Part shown: positions 1 through 8,999 of the stretch, in pieces | How the letters are laid out: each line of letters begins with the position of its first letter | How positions within the stretch are numbered: position 1 is the stretch's first letter | Assembly: GCF_013394305.1 (NCBI RefSeq) | Contig: NZ_AP019810.1 | Coordinates: 62,001 to 126,000, forward strand | Direction: 5' to 3' | Length of the DNA: 64,000 nt | DNA from: Enterococcus mundtii | GTDB taxonomy: Bacteria; Bacillota; Bacilli; Lactobacillales; Enterococcaceae | The notes under the pieces: model-generated | Told to the model about the DNA's origin: nothing | Database searches by the model: none | The model's input: the letters and a program-made list of their open reading frames with translations, nothing else | Program-made: the position numbers and the translations under genes

Positions 1-82
1 TCACGACATTTTTAAGCCCGCCTTCTTTCATTCCTTTGATGAATGCCAATAAATAAGCGGTCATCTCTTGTTGTCTCGTCAT
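1..82 (-). CDS. menD: MenD N-terminus (partial): SEPHCHC synthase
   Basis: Only the first 27 codons lie in the window. They begin MTRQQEMTAYLLAFIKGM and continue KEGGLKNVV, which matches the start of 2-succinyl-5-enolpyruvyl-6-hydroxy-3-cyclohexene-1-carboxylate synthase, the thiamin-diphosphate enzyme acting after isochorismate synthase. The start ATG overlaps the menF stop in an ATGA, and a GAGGAG ribosome binding site lies just upstream. The identification rests on the short N-terminus and on its place after menB-menE-menF, so it is strong by context and modest by sequence. Confidence 0.75.
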   Translation of the reverse strand, partial: MTRQQEMTAYLLAFIKGMKEGGLKNVV

Positions 83-1437
83 CCTTTCACTCCTCTAAGC
101 ATTGGTTGGAATTTCAGCAATGTTTCTTGGCGTTCTGCCTCAGGATCAGAATCCGCAACAATGCCACAACCTGCATATAATATTCCTTCGGTTTCAGTCA
201 AGATGCCTGAGCGAATGCCTACAGCAAACTCACCGACATCCTCGATCGGGTCCACCCACCCGATTGGTGCCCCGTATAACCCTCTACCGAAAGGTTCATG
301 ATCTTTGATCCATTGCAACGCTAATCTTTGAGGTTCACCACCTAAAGCCGGTGAAGGATGGATCAGTTCAACCGCATCGATCAATGAGACTCCCTGTTTA
401 CGTTCTCCAGAGAAAGTCATCGCTAAATGTTGAATATCACGGTTTTTCAATAACTGACGGGAAGAAACAGCGACATCCCCTGCGACAATATTTGCTAATT
501 GATCCTCTAATCGTTGCGCAACAATTCCGTGTTCTTGTGTATTTTTAGAGTCTTTTAAAAGTTCTTTGCCGATTTCATCGTCTTCCTGCATAGTAGATCC
601 TCTAGGTGCCGAACCTGCTATCCCAGCAGTCATAAAATGACTTTTCGTTCCTTGAATCAATCGTTCTGGAGTTGCACCAATGAAAGCAAGTTGATTCGAT
701 GCTAAAAGAAATAAATAAGTCTGTGGTTGTTGTTCAGCTAAACGATGAAGAATTTGAGTGATCGACTGGAAAGATCCGTGTATTGCCAATTGTCTTGCTA
801 AGACGACCTTTTTAAGCGAAGTAGCTTTGTGTATGATTTCCTTGCGCGCATCATCTACATTGTGTAGAAAAGTTGGAACTGCCAGCTCTTCGGACGACAC
901 AAGAACATTTACTGATTGTTCTTGTTCTTTGCCTTCTAACAATTCACTCACAAGACTATCTAAATACGAAAAATCTTTTAAAAGACTCCTGGCTGTTGCA
1001 GCTTCTTTTCTGATTGTCAAAACAACTTGAGTCTTTGAACCTATTCGCTTGAAAAGAATACTTGGTAGAATGAAATAGCCAGATTCAACCTCACTCCAAA
1101 TCTTTTCTTTTAAGTTGTTTGGATCAAAGGGAAAGCCTCCAAAAAGCAAAGGTCCCCCCTTCTGGCTTGATACGTTTAAAAAACTTTTAGAAAACTCAAG
1201 AGAAAATCCTTTGATAGCACTAGGCATATCATCCTGTTGTCCATCAAATAAATTTTCTCCTATTCCTAATAGCTCACAATCCTCATCAGGAGGACACCAA
1301 TAAAAGCGATCTCCTTTAGATGGGACAAGAGGCAAGAGTTTTTTTACCGTTTGTTCACCAAGCTCGTAGCTATAAGTAAAATAAAGATGATTTTTTAAAA
1401 GCTGATCATCGATTGAGCTATCTAATTTGATATTCAA
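79..1437 (-). CDS. menF: Isochorismate synthase
   Basis: Converts chorismate to isochorismate, the first committed step of menaquinone synthesis. The 452-residue protein carries the chorismate-binding C-terminal domain. TAGIAGSAPRG and the E-x-HG element (TQEHGIVAQRL) are followed by HPSPALGGEP near residue 360, RGLYGAPIGWVD near 385, FAVGIRSG, and YAGCGIVADSDPEAE near 421, which holds the Mg2+-ligand glutamate. The start ATG lies inside the end of menE (20-base overlap) and the stop overlaps the menD start, so the four men genes are translationally coupled. A salicylate synthase is the only close alternative and the men context argues against it. Confidence 0.93.
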   Translation of the reverse strand: MNIKLDSSIDDQLLKNHLYFTYSYELGEQTVKKLLPLVPSKGDRFYWCPPDEDCELLGIGENLFDGQQDDMPSAIKGFSLEFSKSFLNVSSQKGGPLLFGGFPFDPNNLKEKIWSEVESGYFILPSILFKRIGSKTQVVLTIRKEAATARSLLKDFSYLDSLVSELLEGKEQEQSVNVLVSSEELAVPTFLHNVDDARKEIIHKATSLKKVVLARQLAIHGSFQSITQILHRLAEQQPQTYLFLLASNQLAFIGATPERLIQGTKSHFMTAGIAGSAPRGSTMQEDDEIGKELLKDSKNTQEHGIVAQRLEDQLANIVAGDVAVSSRQLLKNRDIQHLAMTFSGERKQGVSLIDAVELIHPSPALGGEPQRLALQWIKDHEPFGRGLYGAPIGWVDPIEDVGEFAVGIRSGILTETEGILYAGCGIVADSDPEAERQETLLKFQPMLRGVKG

Positions 1438-2902
1438 TGTAATTCACTCTTTCTTCTGTCATTAAAAGACGTTTGATTGGTTTTCCAGTCGCCGTTTTAG
1501 GAATTTCCGAGACACAGTAGATTTTAGTTGGATGCTTGTAACGTGCTAATGGCGCTAGTAGATCAGTGATTTCTCTATCAGTAAGTGGTTCATCTAATCG
1601 CACATAAGCAACAGGTGTTTGCCCCCATGTTTTATCCCAAGCCCCTACGACAGCGACCTCCGCAATTTTATTGCAAGTTAAAAGTACTCGCTCGATTTCA
1701 ACTGGGAAAATATTCTCTCCCCCCGAAATGATGCGTTCACTCATGCGACTGACAATATAAAGATAATCCTCTTCATCAAGGTACCCCCAATCGCCAGTGT
1801 GAAACCAACCATCCTCTGTCCAAGAATCCGGATTGACGCAATTCAAATAGTGGTCGATGATCGATGGTCCTTTGACTAAAATCTCTCCCATTTGATCTGA
1901 CTTCTTATCTTTTTGAATACGGATCGATACCTCAGACAAAGCTTTACCAGAAGAACCGGTTTTTGCTTCGAATGACTCCGGAGAAAGGGCGACGATCTGT
2001 GAACAGGTTTCTGTCATGCCATAAGAAAGCATCACAGGCACCTGTTTTTCCATACATGCTTGCATGACTCGTCCTTCTCCCGGCCCTCCCCCTAATAATA
2101 CTTTTTTGAATGAGGGAGCATAACCACTTTCTGGGATCAATGGTTCAAGGTCTTTCAACATTTTGCTGACCAAAGAAATATAGTTGCCACTTCCATTTGC
2201 TAAAAGTTGATGGACTTGTTGAGGAGAGAATCCCTGCAACAGAATCACTTGGATGCCTAAAGCAAGTGAGCGTAATAAAATAGACAAGCCACTAATGTGA
2301 TAGAGTGGCACACAGCAGATCCAGCTATCTGAACGATCTACTTCTAAACTTAGCGCAGTCGCTTGGCTACTCGCATAGTGATTGGCAAATGTTTGCGGTA
2401 CGCCTTTCGGTTTACCTGTCGTTCCAGACGTATACATGATTGACGCAATTGCCTTTTCTCCGTACCCTTCATCAAACCAATCCTTCGGCTGTAGGACGTG
2501 TAATTCCGAAGGATCGGGAAATGAAAACCAAGTGATGCGCTCGTTGACTGCTAATTTATTGGCAGAAATAAGAGTGGATGTCCCAGCATCTGCCATCTGT
2601 TCACTGATCTCATTCGTCGTCAAGCGTGTATTGACAAACTGGATTTCTTTTCCTAACTCCCATAATGCCAAGATCGATAAATAGGCATCTAAATCATTTT
2701 CACAATACAAGGCAACTCGTTCACTCGCTTTGGGTAATATTCGATGATAATACTCTGCAAAACTTTGAACGTGTGAAGTCAGCTCGCGAAAAGACAAATG
2801 ATGATCGTTCCACTGACAGGCTGGTGCATCTGGATGAAGCATTGCTTGTTTTTGCAACCAGCTATTAGGTTGAGGTTTAAGGGAACTTAGGAAATTGGTC
2901 AA
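1418..2902 (-). CDS. menE: o-Succinylbenzoate-CoA ligase
   Basis: Acyl-adenylate-forming enzyme that activates o-succinylbenzoate with ATP and CoA. The P-loop [14 protein letters not shown], the A5 motif [12 protein letters not shown], the A8 hinge region [21 protein letters not shown] and the catalytic lysine in [11 protein letters not shown] are all present. The frame is open further upstream, but those residues would lie inside menB. The TTG at 2902 gives about 494 residues and an N-terminus ([13 protein letters not shown]) like other MenE proteins, so I prefer it. An ATG 18 codons further in is the alternative. The gene overlaps menB by 26 bases and menF by 20. Confidence 0.88.
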   Translation of the reverse strand: MTNFLSSLKPQPNSWLQKQAMLHPDAPACQWNDHHLSFRELTSHVQSFAEYYHRILPKASERVALYCENDLDAYLSILALWELGKEIQFVNTRLTTNEISEQMADAGTSTLISANKLAVNERITWFSFPDPSELHVLQPKDWFDEGYGEKAIASIMYTSGTTGKPKGVPQTFANHYASSQATALSLEVDRSDSWICCVPLYHISGLSILLRSLALGIQVILLQGFSPQQVHQLLANGSGNYISLVSKMLKDLEPLIPESGYAPSFKKVLLGGGPGEGRVMQACMEKQVPVMLSYGMTETCSQIVALSPESFEAKTGSSGKALSEVSIRIQKDKKSDQMGEILVKGPSIIDHYLNCVNPDSWTEDGWFHTGDWGYLDEEDYLYIVSRMSERIISGGENIFPVEIERVLLTCNKIAEVAVVGAWDKTWGQTPVAYVRLDEPLTDREITDLLAPLARYKHPTKIYCVSEIPKTATGKPIKRLLMTEERVNYIEYQIR

Positions 2903-3692
2903 AATCAGGTTCTCTTTTTTCTTTAAATGCGTCGCGTCCTTCTTGTGCTTCATCCATGGTGTAATATAAAAGCGTCGCATCCCCTGCCAATTGTTGGATA
3001 CCTGCTAAGCCATCTGTATCTGCGTTCATTGCCGCTTTGATCATTCGTAGAGCTAGTGGGCTTTTCTTCAACATCTCTTCTGCCCACTCGATCGTCACAT
3101 CCTCTACTTGTTCGAGCGGTACGACCGTATTGATCCAATTCATTGCCAACGCTTCTTCAGCACTATACTGCTTCGTCATGAACCAAACTTCTTTCGCTTT
3201 TTTATGCCCTACGACACGAGCCAAGTAACCCGAACCATAGCCACCATCGAAGCTCCCAACGTTAGGCCCTGTTTGACCGAATTTCGCATTTTCGGCTGCG
3301 ATTGTGATATCACACACAAGTTGTAAGACATTTCCACCACCGATCGACCAACCTTTTACCATCGCAATCACTGGCTTAGGAATGACTCGGATCAATCGTT
3401 GCAAATCTAGTACATTCAGACGCGGAATTTGGTCTTCACCAACATACCCACCATTTCCTCGAACTTTCTGATCGCCACCTGAACAAAATGCTTTGTCACC
3501 AGCCCCTGTCAAAATGATAACACCGATATCTTGACGATCACGACTGATTGTAAAAGCTTCGATCATCTCAAAGACTGTTTTTGGTGTAAAAGCATTATGG
3601 ACCTCCGGACGATTGATTGTTATCTTAGCAATCTTCCCATATTGTTCAAATAAGATTTCGTCGTATTCCTTGATCGTTTTCCATTCTCTCAT
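2877..3692 (-). CDS. menB: 1,4-Dihydroxy-2-naphthoyl-CoA synthase
   Basis: Crotonase-fold enzyme that closes the naphthoquinone ring from o-succinylbenzoyl-CoA. The 271 residues contain [13 protein letters not shown], the oxyanion-hole segment [28 protein letters not shown], and the MenB-specific [22 protein letters not shown] with the C-terminal tail [12 protein letters not shown]. This is the first gene of the minus-strand operon. An AGGAGGAGA ribosome binding site precedes the ATG and a TATAAT -10 lies about 30 bases upstream. No menA, menC or menH is visible in the window. Confidence 0.96.
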   Translation of the reverse strand: MREWKTIKEYDEILFEQYGKIAKITINRPEVHNAFTPKTVFEMIEAFTISRDRQDIGVIILTGAGDKAFCSGGDQKVRGNGGYVGEDQIPRLNVLDLQRLIRVIPKPVIAMVKGWSIGGGNVLQLVCDITIAAENAKFGQTGPNVGSFDGGYGSGYLARVVGHKKAKEVWFMTKQYSAEEALAMNWINTVVPLEQVEDVTIEWAEEMLKKSPLALRMIKAAMNADTDGLAGIQQLAGDATLLYYTMDEAQEGRDAFKEKREPDFDQFPKFP

Positions 3693-3722
3693 TTCTATCT
3701 CCTCCTAAAATTCATTAAATTT

Positions 3723-3728
3723 ATTATA
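3723..3728 (-). promoter_or_regulatory. -10 element of the menB operon promoter
   Basis: On the minus strand a perfect TATAAT lies about 30 bases before the menB start codon and is preceded by GTG. No good -35 hexamer sits at 17 bases, so the promoter may be weak or activated. Confidence 0.5.
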
Positions 3729-4131
3729 CACAAGTTTTAAGCATTTAATGATAATTTCTTTATAAATTACTGTACAAAGAATATTGAATGAGTTAAGCGC
3801 AAGAAAAGCTTTATAATCTAACTTTCAAATAAATGATTTTAGATTTTTTCAGTGAATTTATTGTTTCTATTTTTCATTGTAATTGATTACTTCAAATATC
3901 TTCTCTTATTAGTCCCTGGCTATATTCATAATCTAGCATATACCTAATACGTAATTTTTTTGCTTTTACCATTCATACTCATAATAAACAATTGCTACGC
4001 AAGCAAATGAATGTTTTCAAAATCCTCTATTTCGTTTACTATTTTAGTCGCTATTTCCTAGATAGACATACTTTCACAGCAGTACAGCTCTTTTATATAA
4101 ATAATGAAGAGGTTGATTCTGTTCTCACCGC
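3729..4131. other. AT-rich intergenic stretch without a recognised gene
   Basis: About 400 bases upstream of menB and downstream of the IS110 fragment. I see no coding-like frame, tRNA or strong hairpin. It probably includes decayed transposon sequence, because the transposase homology stops abruptly at its edge. Confidence 0.5.
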
Positions 4132-4419
4132 TTATTCAGTTTCAGGTGGTATGAGAGGGCTAATATCTCTCTCCAAAAAGTTTAATAGACAATAGGCTAA
4201 CCGGTTATTTTGACAGAATTTTTCTAATGGACGAGAGGAGACACCGGTTGCTTCAAAAATAATTTCAGGCGTTTCTGGCAGTACGGTGATTTCTTCAAGT
4301 AACTGGCGGAACTCTTCTTGATTATGACAGACTTTCCCTTCTGTTAGACATTGTTGATTATGGTAAAGTACTTTGTAACTTTTACCTTTAGATACGTCAA
4401 AAGCAAAAATAAAGGTCAT
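4132..4419 (-). pseudogene. Truncated IS110-family transposase (N-terminal fragment)
   Basis: The 95-residue product starts MTFIFAFDVSKGKSYKVLY and continues with PEIIFEATGVSSRPLEKF and NRLAYCLLN, the N-terminal DEDD RuvC-like domain of IS110-type transposases (about 400 residues in intact members). Homology stops after CLLNFLE and the frame ends 10 residues later, so the rest of the domain and the C-terminal serine-containing domain are missing. The fragment is not expected to be active. Confidence 0.85.
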
Positions 4420-4592
4420 GCGACTTCTCCTTTATTATTTGATTGAACATCTTTCACTCATTCATTCCGATTCGACTTTTCTTTACACGGACTCGAGGTC
4501 CATTAGAGTATGTTCGAGCTTCCCTTAACTCTCACTATACTTGAATAAGAGAAATAGTGGTTATCGATGTAGTTTCAAAGGCAAATCTTTCG
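4420..4592. other. Probable left-end remnant of the IS110 element
   Basis: Non-coding sequence upstream of the truncated transposase. In intact IS110-family elements this side carries the left end and the guide (bridge) RNA. I can see no decisive RNA structure here, so the assignment is by position only. Confidence 0.3.
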
Positions 4593-4648
4593 AAAACAAG
4601 TAAAAAAACGAAAATTTATTTTCAAATTCTCGTTTTTTTACTTGTTTC
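4593..4648 (-). terminator. Terminator after the endolysin genes
   Basis: Inverted repeat AAACAAGTAAAAAAACG / CGTTTTTTTACTTGTTT with a short loop, about 50 bases after the last endolysin stop. The long A/T arms would work in both directions. Confidence 0.7.
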
Positions 4649-4699
4649 TGTTAGTTTTCGGCTTTTCTCAAAACTGTGCGTAATTATTAATTATAGCAA

Positions 4700-5701
4700 T
4701 TAGATTTCAATGCCAGTAACCCAGTATGAAGTAACGATTCCATTAGCAGTTGAACCAATAGCCAACCAAGTATAACCTTCACTAATTGACTGTCTTACAA
4801 AGGCATGGCCATTCTTTTGTACGAGTATTTTGTCATATTCGAACGTTTCCCCCAGATCCACGCGACGTAGTATTGGCAGACTAGTTGGATTGGTTACATT
4901 GTCACTTGAAGGTCCTCGTAAGTTGATCCCTCCTGAAATAGCGACAGTCACCTCGCCTTTTCTTTCAATCCATTCATTATCAGAAGATGCTTCTGCTACT
5001 AATGATCCTGAAACCCAGCCGTTACCATCCACTTCATACCAGTGTCTGATACCATTCACTAACTCCCCGTTGATCGTCACTCGTGCAGAATGGAAAACTT
5101 GACTTCTAGTTAATTGACGTAAGATTGCTGATCGTGTGTTTGGCTCTTGGCGTACATTTAAAACATCTGCTGCTACGACCATTTCTTTATTCCAATCATG
5201 CATGATATAGTCCGGTTCTGGAACGTTGCCATCCCCACCATTAAGGATATCTCTGACAGCATCCATATTTGTCCCTGGACAAATATTTGACGCATGTCCA
5301 CTAAACTCATTATGACCTAAGACGTTTTCAACGGATAAACCAAATCGTTCCATTGCGGCTTTCGCACGCTGATTGAAAGCTTCTTCTTGAGCTTCCGTAA
5401 ATGAACCATTTCCTACTAAACAGATATGATAGGTTGGTGTATTGTGCCCACCAACACCATTAGTTACATCTTCATCAAAGTAGCACCATTGTACAGTTCC
5501 GTCACGTAAGATAATCTCATGATAACCGCCAGTTCCCCAGCCTAGTTCTCCATTCCAATATTGTTGAAAGATAAAAACATCTCCTGTTTCAGTTGCTGAA
5601 TGGTGACGTGCAATGTTTTTGACCACTGAAACGTCTCGTTTCGCATTAGTTGGTCCTAAAATCCGTGAATCTCCTCGTAAATCCTCAATTTTGATTGTCA
5701 T
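4700..5701 (-). CDS. Phage-type N-acetylmuramoyl-L-alanine amidase with SH3b-like tail
   Basis: Peptidoglycan amidase of 333 residues. Residues 1-155 form an Amidase_2/PGRP domain: ARHHSAT supplies a zinc histidine, GGYHEIILRDGTV follows, then GHNEFSGHASNICPG with the second histidine and cysteine ligands. The C-terminal half has two SH3b-like blocks (AADVLNVRQEPNTRSAILRQL and GGINLRGPSS...YTWLAIG) that probably bind the cell wall. There is no signal peptide, so release would need the holin. Its N-terminal domain is roughly three-quarters identical to that of the next gene upstream, with a different tail. It is the last gene of the lysis cassette. Confidence 0.88.
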   Translation of the reverse strand: MTIKIEDLRGDSRILGPTNAKRDVSVVKNIARHHSATETGDVFIFQQYWNGELGWGTGGYHEIILRDGTVQWCYFDEDVTNGVGGHNTPTYHICLVGNGSFTEAQEEAFNQRAKAAMERFGLSVENVLGHNEFSGHASNICPGTNMDAVRDILNGGDGNVPEPDYIMHDWNKEMVVAADVLNVRQEPNTRSAILRQLTRSQVFHSARVTINGELVNGIRHWYEVDGNGWVSGSLVAEASSDNEWIERKGEVTVAISGGINLRGPSSDNVTNPTSLPILRRVDLGETFEYDKILVQKNGHAFVRQSISEGYTWLAIGSTANGIVTSYWVTGIEI

Positions 5702-5823
5702 AATAATCTTCCTTTCTCTGATTTTATTATTTTACAAAATCATTTTCTCATTAAATTTTGATATTTTATTTATTGTTGTATTGTTTTTGTTTGATTATAA
5801 TATGAACAATGAAACAAACTTTA

Positions 5824-6723
5824 TTATCGTTTAGGAATGGTCAAAGTATATTCTGGAAAAGAAACATCAACTGTTTGTCCACTGATCATATTTCCGTTTG
5901 GTTCATTCGTCCGTCTTAACATCGGAAATACTTTTTTTCCTGCATGTTTTTGAATGTCAAGTGTGCCGTCCAAACCAAACCGTAAACCAGTTGGTAAGTC
6001 GTAAGCAACATTCACATCGTCTCGTATAATGCCTGCTGACCGACAACGACCAATTTCTACAGAGGGATTATCGGCATCTATCCAAAAAACATAGCCTAGA
6101 TCCAAAAAGGCTGCTCCATTTTGGGGTATTAACCATCCTGCTATCCGAAATATACCTAAAGATAGCTCATTAAATATTTCTAATTTTCCTCGATAGTTTC
6201 CGACTACCTTGGGTGGACTAGCTAAAATGATTTCATCATGTGTCAAGTCCTCAGCATCACCTAAGCGATCACGAATCATCCTCATGTTAATACCCGGACA
6301 GATAGTCGAAGAGTGTCCAATGAACTCATTGTGCCCCAAAACATCCTTCACTGATAGGTCAAAACGTTGCATCGCCGCTTTTGCTCGCGTGTCAAATGCT
6401 TTTTCCTGTTCTTTAGTGAACGAGCCATTTCCAACAAGACAAATATGGTAGGTTGGTATGTTATGTCCCCCCACACCATTTGTGATATCTTCATCAAAGT
6501 AACACCATTGTACCGTGCCATCTCTTAGGATAATCTCATGATAGCCACCAGTTCCCCACCCCAATGTGTTCTTCCAATAGTTTTGAAACGCCCATACATC
6601 TCCTGTGGTTGTTGCCGAATGATGACGCGCAATTTTAGTTATTTCTGATGCCTTTCTTTTGGCATTGGTCGGTCCTAAAATACGTCCATCTCCTCGTAGA
6701 TCCTCCAGTCTTATCTTCCTCAC
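5824..6723 (-). CDS. Second phage-type amidase with a different C-terminal domain
   Basis: Paralogue of the neighbouring amidase. The first 155 residues keep RGDGRILGPTNAKR, ARHHSATTTGDVW, GTGGYHEIILRDG and GHNEFIGHSSTICPG, so the zinc site looks intact. From about residue 175 the sequence is unrelated to the neighbour's SH3b blocks (GKLEIFNELSLGIFRIAGWLIPQ onwards); I do not recognise this module and infer a wall-binding or regulatory role. No signal peptide. An AAAGGAGGTGAGG ribosome binding site precedes the ATG, and the gene follows the holin gene closely. Confidence 0.85.
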   Translation of the reverse strand: MRKIRLEDLRGDGRILGPTNAKRKASEITKIARHHSATTTGDVWAFQNYWKNTLGWGTGGYHEIILRDGTVQWCYFDEDITNGVGGHNIPTYHICLVGNGSFTKEQEKAFDTRAKAAMQRFDLSVKDVLGHNEFIGHSSTICPGINMRMIRDRLGDAEDLTHDEIILASPPKVVGNYRGKLEIFNELSLGIFRIAGWLIPQNGAAFLDLGYVFWIDADNPSVEIGRCRSAGIIRDDVNVAYDLPTGLRFGLDGTLDIQKHAGKKVFPMLRRTNEPNGNMISGQTVDVSFPEYTLTIPKR

Positions 6724-6753
6724 CTCCTTTACTGGTAAAAGAAACTTGGACGA

Positions 6754-7026
6754 TCAATTGCTTTTATTAGACTCCTGTAACTTCATTACATGATCTCCTA
6801 AATCAAATAATCCACCTGCGGCCAAACCAGCAATCGCTCCTGCCCATAAATAAAGAATGAGATCCTGTGGAACGAATGAGAAGGAATACAGCCCACTAAG
6901 CAAAATTCCAGTAACCACGTTGCTGATAGGCAAAAGTTTACTGCGTCCTATTTGTCCTTTCACCAGTTCTGTCACACCGACGACCAGTGGTGTGATAATA
7001 CTTGAAATCGTTAAGATTTCGGTCAA
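6754..7026 (-). CDS. Putative phage holin (A118-like)
   Basis: A 90-residue membrane protein with two to three hydrophobic segments (SSIITPLVVGVTELV, ISNVVTGILLSGLYSF, LYLWAGAIAGLAAGGLF) and a charged C-terminus (DHVMKLQESNKSN). The WAGAIAG-A-GGLF pattern recalls the Listeria A118 holin family. It lies directly upstream of two endolysins and one base after the preceding small membrane protein, the usual holin position. The assignment is by topology and context. Confidence 0.72.
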   Translation of the reverse strand: MTEILTISSIITPLVVGVTELVKGQIGRSKLLPISNVVTGILLSGLYSFSFVPQDLILYLWAGAIAGLAAGGLFDLGDHVMKLQESNKSN

Positions 7027-7027
7027 C

Positions 7028-7261
7028 CTACTTCACCTCCTTTCCAATTTGTTTGAAAATAGATTTGATTTGTTCTTCAATAATTGAGAGACGATTGCCA
7101 TACTCGATTTGGCTTTTTTCTACTCGAATAATAGTATTCTCTAATTTCCCCAATGTATGATCGAGCTTTGTAAACATTGCATAGAATTTTGCTACGCCTA
7201 CAATCAACGTTCCACCAAGTGTTATGACAGCCATCCATTCACCAATTGATACTTCCGTCAT
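7028..7261 (-). CDS. Small membrane/coiled-coil protein of the lysis cassette (XhlA-like)
   Basis: A 77-residue protein with one N-terminal hydrophobic segment (WMAVITLGGTLIVGVAKFYAMF) followed by a charged, coiled-coil-like tail (KLENTIIRVEKSQIEYGNRLSIIEEQIKSIF). This layout is seen in XhlA-type holin partners, though the transmembrane part is at the opposite end from classical XhlA. It is separated from the holin gene by one base. It may anchor or regulate the holin. Confidence 0.6.
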   Translation of the reverse strand: MTEVSIGEWMAVITLGGTLIVGVAKFYAMFTKLDHTLGKLENTIIRVEKSQIEYGNRLSIIEEQIKSIFKQIGKEVK

Positions 7262-7548
7262 TCTCTACCTCCGTTATCTTTGACGTTTTTGTTTCTGTGA
7301 GAGTATTTGTATCTTTCATCATTTGATTCTTCTTTCGTTTCATATAGTGACTTAAGTTGATTGCTCTATTTTCTTTATTCCACTATATGTGCCATGTTCA
7401 TCTTGAAAATGTAGATACACCTATCTATCACCTGTTATTACATAGAAAAACAAATACTTATTATTTTCTGCCATTTCCTAAGCTTACATTCATACTAGCA
7501 TCAAAGAAGAGATGGGAACCGCCAATCATCTGCCAAAAAAACGCCAAA

Positions 7549-7962
7549 TTATTTATACGCAATCAGTTTTCCAGTCTTATATGCTTCAGCGAATTCAATC
7601 AATGCTTCTGCTTTTTTTCTCTGAATCGTTCTTTCGGAATAACCGATTTCAAGACTAATCTTATAATTCGAAAAACTTTCAGGAACAAAATAAGAATAAT
7701 AAAGGATCATTCGATTCGTTAGACTCAAAACCATCAAAGCATTTAAGATTGCATTCCTTTCTGCTTCAATCGCTATCATTTGCATAGATGCCCTTTCTGA
7801 AGATTGATCAGAAAGAGTTGCTTTTAAGCTATTGATTCTATGAGGAGATTGAATGTCGACTGTGACACGTCCTACCAGCCGATCAAGTTTACGAAAATTT
7901 TTTAAAACTTCTCTCACATTACATCTTGTTTGTTTCATATCTATTCTTTTGGGGTACATCAC
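7549..7962 (-). CDS. arpU: ArpU-family phage transcriptional regulator
   Basis: A 137-residue protein of the ArpU type, a late-gene regulator family named from Enterococcus hirae. Signs are the N-terminal basic region, the ERNAILNALMVLSLTNRMILYYSYF core, and a C-terminal sigma-like helix-turn-helix (YKISLEIGYSERTIQRKKAEALIEFAEAY). In phages it sits upstream of packaging or lysis genes; here it sits about 290 bases upstream of the lysis genes with no capsid, terminase or tail gene between them. It probably activates the cassette promoter. Confidence 0.8.
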   Translation of the reverse strand: MMYPKRIDMKQTRCNVREVLKNFRKLDRLVGRVTVDIQSPHRINSLKATLSDQSSERASMQMIAIEAERNAILNALMVLSLTNRMILYYSYFVPESFSNYKISLEIGYSERTIQRKKAEALIEFAEAYKTGKLIAYK

Positions 7963-8155
7963 AAAAAATCACTCCTTTAAAAATTCATCTTTTAGATCTA
8001 CTGATATAAAGTATTTGGCTTCTACTAGTCAAACCACAAACTAAATTGCACAGAGTTTTCATTTTATTTCTTTTCCAACTCATATATAAATAGACGTTTC
8101 GTAAGGTATGAAGTATTTTTTTGTCATACTATACTTAAACTAATGATTGTTCGAA

Positions 8156-8403
8156 TTAGCCAATCATTAAATCTTCATAACCAATATCATTGGATACACA
8201 ATACTTTTCTATTTCTTTTCGTGTCTATTTAGGATGATTGACCTGTTTGACCGGATTTTTGAGATTACGTAATCCAGACTCCATTTTTACTCCTCTTTTC
8301 CAACGTGGTTTTCCCTTCAATTACCTCATTACTGCTTCTATTCCTTCAGAATCTGGTTGGATAAACCGAAGATTTGTATGTCCGAGTTTTTTCTTTTTTT
8401 CTA
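8156..8403 (-). pseudogene. Possible degraded gene, product unknown
   Basis: One minus-strand frame reads coherently through this stretch (LRFIQPDSEGIEAVMR, then LKGKPRWKRGVKMESGLRN, then TRKEIEKYCVSNDIGYEDLM) but is cut by TAA, TAG and TAA codons. The composition between the stops is protein-like, so it may be the remains of a phage or accessory gene. I do not recognise the family, and chance openness cannot be ruled out. Confidence 0.3.
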
Positions 8404-8603
8404 GACCGACAGTTCAATGGCATTCTTACTCACTCCTTAATAAAAATTAAATGTGTCTGCTTATATTAGTACCTATTACAAGGACGCTAAAATGTTGAAA
8501 GACCATCGTTTGGTTTAAATGATTTTATTCGTCACATCAAATAATAGGTCATATGCTGTTCATCAATTTTAAGTGGTTATCTTGATGTTTATCACATGAA
8601 TCA

Positions 8604-8864
8604 CTAAAGATTATTTTGGTTTAATCCACGCGAAATATAACTTAAAGTTGATTTGTTACCGAAAAATATATAGTCATCGGAAATACCATAAATTTCCGAA
8701 AATTTCTTTGCTAAAGAAATCGGCACATCAGTGGCATCATCCTCGTACTCAGCAAGCTGTTCCTTAGTAAGATTTAGACCATAACTATTTTGCAGAATGT
8801 CAATTACTTCAGTCTGATTCAAATCTGAATTTACTCTTGCTGCTTTCAAAGATATTTGCAACAT
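8604..8864 (-). CDS. Small XRE/Cro-like DNA-binding protein
   Basis: An 86-residue protein whose helix-turn-helix spans about residues 8-60 (LKAARVNSDLNQTEVIDILQNSYG...LTKEQLAEYEDDATDVPISLAKKFSEIYGISDDYIFFG). The ATG at 8864 is chosen because AGGAGG sits 8 bases upstream; a GTG three codons earlier would overlap that site. It is divergent from the longer XRE regulator at 9000 and shares its operator region, as in a Cro/CI switch. One copy of the same operator sequence lies inside its own 3' coding end. Confidence 0.75.
   Translation of the reverse strand: MLQISLKAARVNSDLNQTEVIDILQNSYGLNLTKEQLAEYEDDATDVPISLAKKFSEIYGISDDYIFFGNKSTLSYISRGLNQNNL
8636..8652. promoter_or_regulatory. Operator-like site inside the small XRE gene
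   Basis: TATAACTTAAAGTTGAT, differing at only three or four bases from the palindrome in the divergent promoter region 250 bases away. It lies in codons near the C-terminus of the Cro-like gene. Confidence 0.45.
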
Positions 8865-8893
8865 ATAAAACACCTCCTATTTATATATTTTAA

Positions 8894-8910
8894 TATAACT
8901 TAAAGTTATA
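8894..8910. promoter_or_regulatory. Operator of the divergent XRE pair (perfect palindrome)
   Basis: TATAACTT-A-AAGTTATA, an 8+1+8 perfect inverted repeat just upstream of the ribosome binding site of the small XRE gene. It is typical of a dimeric XRE repressor site. Confidence 0.65.
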
Positions 8911-8933
8911 GTAAATAATTTTATATAACTATG

Positions 8934-8950
8934 TATAACTTAATGTTGAT
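8934..8950. promoter_or_regulatory. Second operator copy, overlapping the repressor -35
   Basis: TATAACTTAATGTTGAT, an imperfect copy of the palindrome whose right edge overlaps the TTGATT -35 hexamer of the plus-strand XRE gene, so binding there would block that promoter. Confidence 0.55.
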
Positions 8951-8974
8951 TTAGACCAGTTTCTGGTATATTAT
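8946..8974 (+). promoter_or_regulatory. Promoter of the plus-strand XRE regulator
   Basis: TTGATT, a 17-base spacer and TATTAT, ending about 25 bases before the start codon and followed by a GGAGGA ribosome binding site. Confidence 0.6.
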
Positions 8975-8999
8975 TGGAGTAAGAACTCGGAGGATTATT

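Noticed and set aside
7357-7722. Plus-strand 121-residue frame near arpU
   Set aside because: Overlaps the 3' half of arpU on the other strand, has no ribosome binding site, and its sequence is Phe/Leu-rich without recognisable domain.
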